Source: Diphasiastrum complanatum
Lineage: Eukaryota; Streptophyta; Lycopodiopsida; Lycopodiales; Lycopodiaceae
Assembly (NCBI GenBank): GCA_029204225.1
Contig: CM055110.1
Location: 43,840,996-43,904,995 of the forward strand
DNA: 64,000 nucleotides
Reading direction: 5' to 3'
Both the position numbers and the translations under genes were made by a program. The notes under the pieces are model-generated. The model saw only the letters and a list, made by a program, of their open reading frames with translations. It made no database searches and had not been told where the DNA came from. Shown here piece after piece: positions 15,690-25,998 of this stretch; position 1 is the first letter of the stretch; the number at the start of each line of letters is the position of its first letter.

Positions 15690-16320
15690 ACATGTATAAT
15701 TGGGTCGAATTTATCTAATTCTTCTTCTGTTTCTCTTTGTTGCTGTAGAGAGCTTGATCAGAGTTATCCTTGTCATCAAGGTGTTCACGGGCTTCCACAT
15801 CTTCTCTGATCTCGATTATGGCCTTCTCAAGAGTTATCTGTGGATCTTTAGCAAGTAGTGTTCAGGTCATTTGAAACAATCTTGGTAGAGCTCGCAGCAG
15901 ATATGTAAGATGCTTCTCTGTTTCAGAATTGTGTAGGAAGAGGAACAGGTCCTTCATTCTTCTGATGAAGGAGGTGAGGTCTTTACCATCCCATCTTAGA
16001 TTGGTCAATTGATCATCAAGAAGCATAATTTGGCTTCATGATTTCATTTGAAATCTGGTCAACAAAGTATCCCACATTTTTCTTGCATTGGAGAGTGTGG
16101 CTAGATCAAGTGCCAAGCGATCTTCGATGGAGGATGACAACACGGCTACTGTCTTGTCATGTTATTCTCTCCATTCGCGTAGCTCTTTGCCAGTGGTTGC
16201 AGACATCTCTTTTGTGCCATCAACCCAGGGCCATAGACCTTCTCCTTTCAGTATGAGAGAAGTCTTCACCTTCCATGCTAGGAAGTTTGATCATGAGGAG
16301 TCAAGGATCGTGCAGATTTT
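15690..16320 (-). pseudogene. Copia F gag remnant
   Basis: On the minus strand a copia-type gag starts with a degenerate LDSS*SNFLAWKVK-type motif, then reads G-L-W-P-W-V-D-G-T-K and L-T-S-F-I-R-R-M-K-D-L with the spacing usual in UBN2/gag families. Several stop codons interrupt it. The primer site and LTR end lie just upstream at 16,389-16,402. Protease, integrase and RT are not found downstream, so only the 5' part of the element survives. Confidence 0.75.
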
Positions 16321-16388
16321 TTGATTGAATGTTGCTAATGGATGCCAGATCCTGAAGGAATCAAGTAGGGGCCTTGATAGAGCTGATG

Positions 16389-16400
16389 GCTTTGATACCA
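16389..16400 (-). other. Primer binding site, copia F
   Basis: On the minus strand TGGTATCAAAGC, one change from the tRNA-iMet-type site, next to an LTR ending CCATCA. Confidence 0.8.
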
Positions 16401-16401
16401 C

Positions 16402-16800
16402 TGATGGGAACCATGGGAAGAAGAAAAGATAGAGCTGACTTGGCAAGAGTAGCTACTACTACTGACTGCGGTCTAATTCTCTTCCAAACCCTAGATCGCT
16501 TCTAAGGATCTATTATAAAATTCAAACTTGTAAACAACAGATAATGTTGAGTAAAACAACAGCGGAAATTTATCTACTGCTAGCATGCATTCTAATTTTG
16601 TAGATCATACACATTATGAAAATAAAGCATTGAGAAGATCGCTTCTATTATCAGAACTAAATTTACAATATTTTTCTTCAGCGTTGTCTGTTTTCCATAT
16701 CAGCGCGTTGGCGCGAGAGAGATGTTCTCTTCTCACAAATAATATGACTAGCTACTGCTAATCTGTAAATTCACTTTGGAGCTATTTCAGACTGTCTGCA
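16402..16800 (-). repeat. 5' LTR of copia F (outer end uncertain)
   Basis: Begins at the primer-site junction. A TG/CA-bounded unit ending near 16,800 is possible, but no second copy is present to confirm it. Confidence 0.4.
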
Positions 16801-17019
16801 TATGTTGTCCATGAATTTTTTTCTATATCCTTCGTTGATCCCTTTATGTGATCAATCCAAGGAACTGATTAAGTTAGAAGATCTAATAAAAAGAAATGCA
16901 TTAGCCTTAAACAAAACTGGTTCCAGTTTTCTGTCATTGTCCTCTATGAATCATCTGCCTTCTATCCGTTGCGCAGTGCCTTCACGCTATAGGCCTTTGT
17001 CTTTTTTGCTTTTGTGAGT

Positions 17020-17610
17020 TTAAGAGCAGTGTCGCCTTTTCAAGGGCACCTTTGGTTTATGCCAAAAAGATACCTTTGGGATTTTAAAAGCACCTTTGCT
17101 TTTCAGTGTCGCCTTTCTTGCAAACAGGCGAAATGGCCGAAGGTAGGCCTAAAGGGTTTCCAGGGCATTTTGGCAACAATGTCGCTTTTTCCCAAAGGGC
17201 GAAAAAGCCGACTTAAGGCAGAAGCCAGTTCTAAGGACAGGTGTCCCTTTTTAAGAGTAGGCAAAAAACACGACTTAAGGACAAGGACCATTTCTTAAAG
17301 GCAGGTGTCGCTTTTTCCTGAAAGGCAAAAAAGCCGAAGGGCAAAAAAGCCGACTGTAGGGCAGAAAACAGTTCTAAGGCTAGTGTCCCACCTTTAAGGG
17401 CAAGTGTCATCTTTTTAAGGACAGTTGTAGCTTTTTTGGAAAAGCGAAAAAGCCAAAGTGCGAAAAAGCCGACTTTAGGGCAAAAATTAGTTCTAAGGCA
17501 AATGTCGCTTTTCTAAGGGTGAGTGTCCCTTTTTCTAAGGGTCTAAACCTTTCTAAGGCGCTTTAGGAACACAGTCGCCTTTTTCGCAAAAATGCGAAAA
17601 GTGCGACAAT
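17020..17610. repeat. Degenerate hairpin-rich repeat (GTCGCTTTTTC / GCGAAAAAGCCGAC)
   Basis: About ten imperfect copies of a unit alternate 'gtcgctttttc' with its near reverse complement 'gcgaaaaagccgac', separated by 'cagttctaagg' phrases. A clear hairpin lies at 17,572-17,605, where GTCGCCTTTTTCGCA faces TGCGAAAAGTGCGAC across four A residues. The origin is unknown. Confidence 0.75.
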
Positions 17611-17850
17611 GCCAAGAAAAGTTCTCAAAATTATTTTCTAAGTGTTTTAGAACTAGGGGGTGAATTTTCCTCATGACCCGAAAAGCGAACTGTGCGACAA
17701 ACCAGTTCAAAAATACAGACTATGTGAAACTAGTTCAAAATGCACAATCGCAAAAAAAACAGCAAAGAAAAAAACTTAAGAAAAATGCTAAGGCTTTGAA
17801 AGATAGAAACACTTGGTTTCTTTAGAGCTGGACCAATAAAAATAGTAAGT

Positions 17851-18660
17851 TTAGTAGCAACAACAATTACGTAGTCCCTCCCCAACACACACCCAATGAG
17901 AAGCAACCATGGATTTCATAAACGCGGAGCTAGGAGCTTCAGGTCCTTTGTCGTCAGATAGGATGTGATCGAATGTATCACTGCCCTGTTGTAGCTGTGC
18001 CAGCGCCGCAAGCATCTCATTCTCAAACAAGCTGAGAATGTTTTGCAAATCATTTAGAAATAGATACTTTTCTCCATTGATGATCACTGGAGCAAAGAAT
18101 CATATACGCAACATGGTATCATCGTCATCATCCACATTCACTAGTCCAGAGGATGTTGATGCACTTGGTGCTATTTGCATAGCAAGATCTGCTTCTCGCT
18201 GTGAGGTTATTTCAACCTCATCTCCCAGCTCCTCCACCTCAGAAACTTTGATGTTGGGCTCCTCTGGTTTGTCAGCAATATTCCCTGGAAATTCATTAAG
18301 CAAAAATACAACCACAATTTCACCTGATAAAAATTTCTTTCCTATATTTTTCAGATTGAAGTAAATTTTCTACTCTCGTGTGATCTCTATGTAGTGGTCC
18401 TGGCTCAAATGGCTCACAAATCTCGTAAGCTGGGATGCAAAAGGCTTATCTCCTTTACATATATATGTCAAGAGGTTGAATGAAATCCATGTCACTACTG
18501 AGCCTGGAATTTTGATTGCATAAGGTAGTAAATTGTCTGCCACATAATCACTAACAAACCGAAACTCTTTAATATTAGCCCGAAGAGTGGTGAGGGTATC
18601 TATTTGTGCTGTAAACATACTATAGATGCAAACTATCTGATCAGCAAATGGTGTGCTGGC
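17851..18660 (-). pseudogene. Unrecognised broken coding region
   Basis: Three minus-strand open stretches (18,618-18,370, 18,315-18,100 and 18,087-17,851) follow one another with short interruptions and could be one former reading frame. The first has a hydrophobic-rich domain. The second is an acidic Ser/Glu-rich linker ending in five consecutive Asp. The third has a Y-L-F-L-N-D-L-type motif. I recognise no family. It lies between the hairpin repeat and copia C and may be a fragment of a larger mobile element. Confidence 0.4.
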
Positions 18661-19132
18661 CAGAAGATTTGCTAACTAGAACTTACATGACTCCATAATG
18701 AATGCACAAATCAAATATGCACTAATACAAACTAATAGATAATTGGAAGAGACATACATTACTAGAGAGCAAGGAATGTATGCACATGAAAATGAGAACT
18801 CAAGGTCTTATATAGGGGTCACCTTATCATAAATGGAAATGAATAAAAAACCATGTCAAATCATCATCTGTTTATAGTAATATAAAAAACTAACTCACAA
18901 AAATTATATTATATAATATTCATAAAATTGAATATCATTTTTAAATTTGTATACGCAATTTCATCAACGTTTGCCATTTCAATATCAACAGGGTTTGTCG
19001 GTTGGGCATTGATGTTTTTCACTTCATTGGAAATCACTAAATGAGGTATCCATCTTTTTTCCAACGCGAAGTCTAGACATTCGCCATTCTCTATGTCTTA
19101 TGTTTGCATTGAATGAAATCCAAGTTGCTCTT
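18661..19132. other. AT-rich spacer
   Basis: No recognised feature. The pol frame of copia C disappears abruptly at about 19.15 kb. Confidence 0.4.
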
Positions 19133-20693
19133 CTACAAAGCAAGTGGCTCCTCCCTTGCTTTGAGTTGATGAGAAGTGCACATCAAGTCTATTAGCTCCA
19201 AAGGATGGGTGCTTTTGATGGAAGATCTCTTATATGCCTTCTTGCGTGATTTTGCAATAGCACAAGCTTCACAAGGCTTGATCTCCTTTAAAAGATTATT
19301 TGGTAAAACAATAGCTTTGGCTTCTTTGCACATAGAAAGCATAGATTTGTAGTTGGGATTCCCAACCTCTTATGCCATAACTCCTCATTGGAAAGCTTTG
19401 TCTCAAATGCAATATCACAACTCTCTCTTGGATCAAGCTTGTATGTGCCTCCAAATCTTGATCCTTGTGCAAGGATCTCATCAATTCTCTTAATAATACA
19501 AGTATCAATATTGAATTTCACATCAAGGCTGAGCCATCAATAAGTTGGCCAACACTTATGAGGTTCTTTGTAAGATTAGGCACACAAAGAACCTTATTGA
19601 GAGAAAGAGTCTTTGAAGATGAGGTCTTCAAGGGAATACTCCCTATGACTTCAATATTGCATTCTTGGTCATTTGCTGTATAGATAGTATTCTTGGCTCC
19701 TCCATAAGGCATAATAGATGTGAAGGACTCCTTGGAGCTACACATATGTGAAGGTGCTCCACTATCAATATACCAAGATCCATCCTTCTTGAAAGGTGTA
19801 GATGAAAAACTAGAGACCATAAGAGATCCCTCTCCATCACTTGCAATATAATCTTCTTGAAAGGTTAACTTGCTTAAATTGATTCTTCTTCTTGAAGCAA
19901 TTTGTTGCATAGTACCCCACAAAGAAGCATTTGATATTTTTCTTCTTCTTCTTTGAGGTAGAAGCATGAGAGGTATCCTCCTCCTCTCCATCTTAGTCTT
20001 TTGCTTTGTCCTTGGAGATGCGTTGGTGTTGCTTTTTGCTCCTCCCTTTATGCTTGGCAAAAAGAGCTTTGCCATCACCATTATGATTGATTGATAACTT
20101 CTCCATCCTTAGCAGCTTGTTCTCTTGCCTTGATTCTTCAGCCATAAGAACACTTTGAAATGCCTCCAAGCTTGGTAGCTCTTCCTTGAAAGCATAGGAT
20201 TGGAAAAGATTGTCATAATCATCCTTCAAGCCATTGAGTATGACTTAAACTAGCTCTCTTTGATTGATAGAATTTCCAATACAAGCAATCTCCCTTTGGA
20301 TGTCTTTGACTCTCAATACATAATTGGTTGCACTTTCATCACCCCTTTGATAGCTTTCGAATATTTGATTCCTTAGAGTGAGAAGTCTTGAGGTATAATT
20401 GGCTTCATAGATTGCTTCGAGAGTGTCCCAAGCATCCTTGGCTAATGTGCAAGCACCAATCTCCCTCAAAATCTCATTGGAGACATTCATTTTGATATAG
20501 TGGAGAGCCATCCTAGCTCTCTTCTTGTACTTTTGTGCTTCTTGAAGGATTTGAAGCTCCTCCTCAATCCCAAGCACAATATCCATCACATCTTGGAGTG
20601 TTAGAATAGACTCCAATTTCAACTTCCAAATAGATAATTGGAAGTAGATAGCCTCTCACTAGGCTCCAGTAGATAGGAACCCATTGATGCCAT
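19133..20693 (-). pseudogene. Copia C gag-protease-preintegrase remnant
   Basis: The minus-strand ATG at 20,693 begins a gag nearly identical in layout to that at 55.75 kb (S-Y-L-L-E-P-S-E-R-L near the start). A frameshift follows within 25 codons, then a long gag body. The zinc knuckle near 19.9 kb is degenerate and has lost its first cysteines. The protease active site is present as W-Y-I-D-S-G-A-P-S-H-M. The pre-integrase zinc domain follows (E-E-L-W-H-K-R-L-G, then C-E-A-C) and the frame ends near 19,150. Integrase core, RT and RNase H are missing. Its gag belongs to the same lineage as the tandem array at 54-59 kb, so this copy shows what that array has lost. Confidence 0.85.
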
Positions 20694-21439
20694 GAACTTG
20701 TGAAGGCTCCTTGTGAAATGGACAAAAAAGTGTTGCTCTCTCTATTACTATAGGACTCAAAGAGGGTGTGCTACCAATTCCTATGCAAGATCTTGCAACA
20801 AGGTGAGATATGCACCTTACTAGCTTATCCAATCTCTCTTGATCTAGATCACTCTCACTTCAATTGATGAAGAATGGACAAAGATTGAGTCAAGAAAACT
20901 TTGGCACGTGTGAGACACTCCAAAAGACCACAAATCACTCAAATTCAAGAAAGTTGTATGAAAGATTGTGGCTATGATCTTGATTTTATGACTAGATCTC
21001 AAAAAAGTGTGATTGGCAAGCCTAGAAGTGGGATTTTTGATCAAACAAGCATAAGAGAGTCAAAGATAAAAGTGTACAACCAAGTTGGGTGCCCTACCCA
21101 CCTTGATTCAATTGACTATAACTTTTGATTGGGAGATTCAATTACTATGAAATCAATTGCTACACAAACTAGACTCAAATAGCTTTCAAACTAGTTATCA
21201 AGCATCAAATTTGGCTCACACATGGAAGAGAACTAAGGGACTGAATTTTGTTGTCCTTCACACATGGCTGAGCAGGAAAATCCATACAATATGAGAAATG
21301 TTTCAATCCTTATGATGATGAACCATTTTGAGCAATAGATACTTGAGATAACATGGGAGATGCAAATTAGTCTCTCTAGGTCTAGATTTTCAAGAAAATT
21401 TTGAAACTTTGGATGAAACAAGCATCAAATACTTAGGTA
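20694..21439 (-). other. Untranslated leader of copia C
   Basis: Collinear with the leaders at 55.05-55.75 and 57.49-58.24 kb (shared phrases such as 'gcaagatcttgca' and the 'gggtgccctacc' region). Confidence 0.7.
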
Positions 21440-21452
21440 GGCTTTGGTACCA
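21440..21452 (-). other. Primer binding site, copia C
   Basis: On the minus strand TGGTACCAAAGCC, a mutated tRNA-iMet-type site directly after the LTR end. Confidence 0.8.
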
Positions 21453-22220
21453 TGTGAAATTTAACACGTGTGGGAATGCCCAAATGTGTGAGATTGATCT
21501 CCTAAGCAAGCTTGTGCACTTGACAATGGATTCTAGATGGATTTCCAAGATCTAGCTCAAAAAATCAAGGCATAGAGGCAAAGAGAGATGCAATTGTTGA
21601 TAACAAAAGTTCATACACATAAGAGGAAAAGCTTCTTGAAAGTCAACTTGAAAATTAAGCTCCTCTCCTCAGGTAGAGAGAGAATAGAGCAATTCCAACT
21701 TGTGTAGAGAGAGAAGGGACAACAAGCGAATCTCACCAAAAAAGTTTGACTCAAAAACTCAACTTGATTAATGATCATAAGGAGAAGTACACATAGAATG
21801 TGTGGAGGTCCCTCCTTGCATGCTATTGGACCCCTAATCATAGCCTCTTGCATTCTATTGGACCCCTAATCATAGCCTCTTCAATTCCGTTGGACCCCTA
21901 ATCATAGCCTCCAAAATTCTACTGGATCTCTAATGAGGATCTTTTGATTTCTATTGGACCCCTTGACCAAGGCCGACTCTTTGACTTCATCACTCTTCAA
22001 ATTGCATTGTCACAAGTGTCAAGACCCTATTCACATTTCTACCTAGCTCGAGATTACAACATGACTCACTTTTGGCTCAATAGAGGCATTACATGTGGAC
22101 ATTGCCAATTTGCCATCTATGCCAATTTTTGGCCCTATCACAACTCTACACAAAGAAGCTTGATAAAAAACTTTATGAAACCCCTAAGACTAAGATAGAT
22201 AGCTTTTTATGATTTTCACA
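21453..22220 (-). repeat. 5' LTR of copia C
   Basis: A 768-bp unit bounded by TGTGAAAATC (minus strand, at 22,220) and the CACA beside the primer site. It is collinear with the 810-bp LTRs at 54.2 and 56.7 kb (a 'gatagggcc ... ggcatagatggcaaatt' block, four 'attggacccctaatcatag' tandem phrases on the plus strand, ACACGTGT near the end). It interrupts the gag of gypsy G1. Confidence 0.8.
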
Positions 22221-22875
22221 GCGCTCTGGTCCATTGTCTAGCTGCTTGTTGTTGTGCGACAACATAGATAACATACTGCTCTGAAGGAGCACTCTCGTGA
22301 TCATTACTATAGTTCCATTGCTCATTAGCATGATAAGGTTCTGGTTCCATTAGATTAGCAAGAGGAGCACTCTGTCCTGTTGAAGCTAGCAGGGCTAGTC
22401 GTTTTGAAGATCCAAGGCCAAAATTGAAAGGCTTTCCGTCAGGGCTCTCGATACTAAAGGTTAACATACCTTTGCTAGATAATCCGAGGATTAAACAAGC
22501 AAAAGACTGTTTCATGTCCCGTAGAATTGCACAGATGACAAATAGTATTCGTCATTCGTTGTTTCAATGTTGGACATTCATTCATAGTATGATTTCCCGC
22601 ACAAATCGAACACCAGACATTTTTTCGACTGCTTCCTCTTGGTTATAAAACCAATCTTGAGTAGCTCCAGTTAAGGCCATAGGGAATAACTGAAGGTTAT
22701 CTTGTGGAAATACTTTGCCATAAATCCTACATGATTCAGAAAAGATCTAGAGAAATCTGATGGGATCAGATAACCCATTGTACTTTGGTATTTCTAAACA
22801 AGGAGACCTTTTAACAACAACTGGTGGTGAGTTCAATGGTCCTCCGTCAACCATAATCCCAAATTACGACAATCA
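22221..22875 (-). pseudogene. Gypsy G1 gag fragment
   Basis: The minus strand reads I-P-K-Y-N-G-L-S-D-P-I-R-F-L near 22.8 kb, then L-F-P-M-A-L-T-G-A-T-Q-D-W-F, a gypsy gag pattern shared with G2. A zinc-knuckle-like C-S-I-C-A-G-N-H-T-M-N-E-C lies near 22.6 kb. At least one in-frame stop and frame changes break it. The gene is cut by the LTR of copia C at 22,220 and no downstream pol is found on the other side. Confidence 0.75.
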
Positions 22876-24237
22876 AATAATGAGATTGGATCTAGATTTT
22901 CAAGCAAAATTCTATCTCAGATTAGATCATATCAGACCTGTAAAATCTATATCACTTGAAAATAATCAAATTTTTGATTTTTGAAAAATAGATCTTGATC
23001 AAGCGATTCGACACTAGAATGATGATTTTTTCAGAATCACTATTAGAATATATAAAATGGTTCTAAAATTTGACAAAGGCTAGATCTAGTAGATCAGAAT
23101 CTAAAAATAGTATAGACGAAGATTATCTGGACGAGGGTTAACTCGGAGAAGGTTCTTCATTGTTAATTTTGGTAAAAATCACTGATCTGACTGTTTTTCG
23201 ACAAATCTGGTAAAATTAACCTTCGCCGACTTTACAATAGATAAATCTAACATAGATAAATATATGGTATAACTGGCGAAGGTCCTTTTTGACAAACAAT
23301 AAGGTTTTTGTAACTTGAAGAGGATAAAAATAGATTTTTTTTAAGATCTTGATAGATATAATCTTCGTCAAACTCACAATTGGTAATTTACTATATTTAG
23401 AATACTCAGAAAACTCTACAAAGGATTTGGTGAAGAATCAAGAGTAATACTGGTATTTTTGCAAAAAAGAGACTTTTTTGACAAAAATATGACAATATGA
23501 CAACTAACCTCTGTAAAAACTTTGCCCAACTTAGTAATTTATCAAAAATAGTAAGTGGGACTAAGACAGACTCTGGCAAAGTTTTAGATGAAGGTTCTTC
23601 TCAGAGAACTAATATTTTTGTAAAAAGTTATAAATTTTTCACAAAAGGTTACCAACAACTAGATGAACGATCACTTTGGCCTTCTATTTTTGGTATTAAT
23701 CTTCATCGACCTGGCAGTAGGTAGATCTCAATCACACCTATGCACAGTGAATTAGACGAAGGTTCTTTTTTTGTATTTTTAGGGTTTTGGATGAATTTCT
23801 AGGGTTTTCTTATGGTTTTTCTGATATTTTCGCAAATCTACTAGGAATTAATCTTTGCCCTTCAATCAGAAGGATCTGTGAATGGAACCAAAGCTTCATG
23901 CAACTCAGCAAAGGTTTCATGTAAGAGAGTAAAAAGTTATCAGATTTGATGACGATTTTGTCTTTTTTTTTGCTCAAATTTGATAGAAATGACCAATTTA
24001 AATTTGTTGTTTTTTCTGATTTCTCGGATCCAAATGGATCTTAAGAATTGCGATCTGAATAGTTTCTCCTACTCAACAATCAGATTAGTTTTCAAACAAG
24101 AAGATCCACTCAAATCAAGCAAAATCACCCTCAATCTAACCCTAAAATACAATCTTAATCCTATTCATGCTAAAACAAGATGCCTAATGCAAGCTAACAT
24201 CCATCCAAACATGCTACAATATGATAGTTGGCATAGC
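22876..24237 (-). other. Leader of gypsy G1
   Basis: A 1.36-kb AT-rich region between the primer site and gag, without coding signal. It contains several imperfect copies of 'gacgaaggttctt'. Confidence 0.55.
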
Positions 24238-24255
24238 TCCCCGACAACGGTGCCA
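24238..24255 (-). other. Primer binding site of G1 (tRNA-Asp type)
   Basis: On the minus strand TGGCACCGTTGTCGGGGA, complementary (with small changes) to the 3' end of plant tRNA-Asp including its CCA. Confidence 0.85.
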
Positions 24256-24259
24256 AAAT

Positions 24260-25017
24260 TGTAGTGGATTTCTTTCCTATTCTATTCTCAACCCAAGCAT
24301 ACAAGCATCAAGGATCAAGGAGAAGAAGTTAGTTGTCACGCGGAGGTTCGATCCCATGAGAGTAATAGCATAAATCAAAATCCAGCATGCATGGATGGTT
24401 TACAATTAACACTACAGATTAACACTAGATCCATTAACCCTAAATCCATTAATACTAAAATCCATAAGAAGATAGATACTTGCTTCTCTCTCTCTCTCTC
24501 CCTTTCTCTCTCACAAAAAGCATAAAAACATACAATCTCAATAATATTCAGATCCAACAATTAGCAAATACAACAAAAGAATGAGAGAAAGAGAAAAGAG
24601 ATAGAGAGCAAGGACATCCATAATCCAGTTCATAAGAGGCTCAACCGCTTCTATTTGAAATGAAGAGAGAACAAGATTTACAAACTCGAGCTGGCCCCTC
24701 TTTATAATGGAGAGGAGGGCCTTGGCCTCAAAATCTTATTGGCTCATTCAAATCTAAAAAGAGTGAGAAACTCTTGCATTAATTAGAGGACCCAATTTGA
24801 AATTGAAATTTGGTGGGAACCCCTATTTTATTCACTAACTTGACATTTAGGCCCTGTGACATTAAAAGTCCCGCAAAAAGGCCTAAAGTCCTTTTATTAA
24901 CTTTCTAATTATCAAATAACTATGTGATCATCTGGTTGGACTTACACACGCAGGGTGCCTAATCCCTCTCACTTATTAACTAGGGTTAGGGTTGACTCAA
25001 TATTCTCAAACCCTCCA
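24260..25017 (-). repeat. 5' LTR of gypsy G1
   Basis: TG...CA-bounded unit of 758 bp (plus-strand start TGTAGTGG, end CTCCA). It is collinear with 25,108-25,390 plus 41,716-42,016, the LTR split by the DNA transposon. A 'tataatgg' near 24,711 could be promoter-related. At 24,534-24,537 it holds the AATC that is duplicated around the transposon in the other copy, so this LTR shows the empty insertion site. Confidence 0.8.
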
Positions 25018-25028
25018 ATAGTTTTGGC

Positions 25029-25103
25029 GTCGTTGTAGTATAGTGGTGATTATTTCTGCCTATCACGTGGATGACCCAAGTTTGATCCCCGACAACAGTG
25101 CCA
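25029..25103 (+). tRNA. tRNA-Asp-derived sequence with encoded CCA (retro-copied primer, not a functional gene)
   Basis: Seventy-two bases starting GTCGTTGTAGTATAGTGG are collinear with plant tRNA-Asp: acceptor arm, D arm, an anticodon arm with loop CTATCAC (GTC changed to ATC), variable loop and T arm with TTTGATC. They are followed directly by CCA and then by the U5 end of a G1-type LTR. Plant nuclear tRNA genes do not encode CCA. The CCA and preceding bases coincide with the retroelement primer site, and the sequence continues as tRNA up to its first base, beyond the 18 bases a primer site would give. Changes are mostly C-to-T/G-to-A. Best read as a copied primer tRNA. Confidence 0.8.
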
Positions 25104-25107
25104 AAAT

Positions 25108-25390
25108 TGTAGTGGGTTTCTTTCCTATCCTATCCTCAACCCAAGATCCAAGCATACAATCATCAAGGAGATGAAGTTAGTCATCACGTGGAGGTTCGAT
25201 CCCATGAGAGCACCGGCATAAATCAAAATCCAGCATGCATGGATGGTTTACAATTAACTCTAAGATCCATTAACAAGATCTATTATACCTAAATCCATTA
25301 ACACTAAAATCCACAAGAAGATAGATACTTGCTTCTCTCTCTCTCTCTCTCTCCATTTCTCTCTGACAAAAAGCATAAGAAGATACAATC
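25108..25390 (-). repeat. Second G1-type LTR, part 1 (fused to the tRNA)
   Basis: Begins TGTAGTGGG next to the tRNA CCA and closely follows the LTR at 24,260. It is interrupted at the AATC target (25,387-25,390) by the DNA transposon and continues at 41,716. Confidence 0.85.
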
Positions 25391-25425
25391 AACATTGTAT
25401 CAATTAATTTTGGACTTTGGCAAAA
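25391..25425 (+). repeat. Left terminal inverted repeat of the DNA transposon
   Basis: Thirty-five bases beginning AACATTGTATC. Similarity to the right end stops sharply after the GGCAAAA block. Confidence 0.92.
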
Positions 25426-25998
25426 TCCATTTTCAAAAATGGACTTGAGAATTTTGAGGCATTGTTTATTTACAAAAATTCAATAATTTAACAGTACGTG
25501 AACCACGTTTCAATTGGGTATGACACTATTGTGTACAATAAAACTCATGCATACACAAGATATTATACATTTTTCATATACATACTAGTTAGTTGTGCCC
25601 GTCGATGATGGGCAATGGGCACTTACCCACAAAAATTGTTTTTATATTTTTGGAGGCTATGTTTTTTTTTACCATTTTTTTAAAACCTATTTAGCTTTTC
25701 CTTTTGCAAATGTTTGCCAGCAAAGCATGACACTTTTGCCAGCAAAATTGTGACATTTTTTACGGCACCTCACACATTCCCTCTCTAAAATAGTCTTATA
25801 CTATATAGATCATATGTCAAAAACCCTTATCAATTAAAAAGTATATAACATTCATCGAGAAATGACATATTAATAGCAAATCTTTATTCAAACCGTATTC
25901 CGCTGTTATATTGTCAAAACTAGCGGTAACAACTCCTACCGCTTGAGGTATTAAGTACTTACTTGCCTTTATGGTCTAGGCATAACCACCAATACAAA

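Noticed and set aside
25029-25103. Functional tRNA-Asp gene
   Set aside because: The anticodon reads ATC instead of GTC, acceptor and T-arm pairs are mutated, and CCA is encoded and fused to an LTR end.
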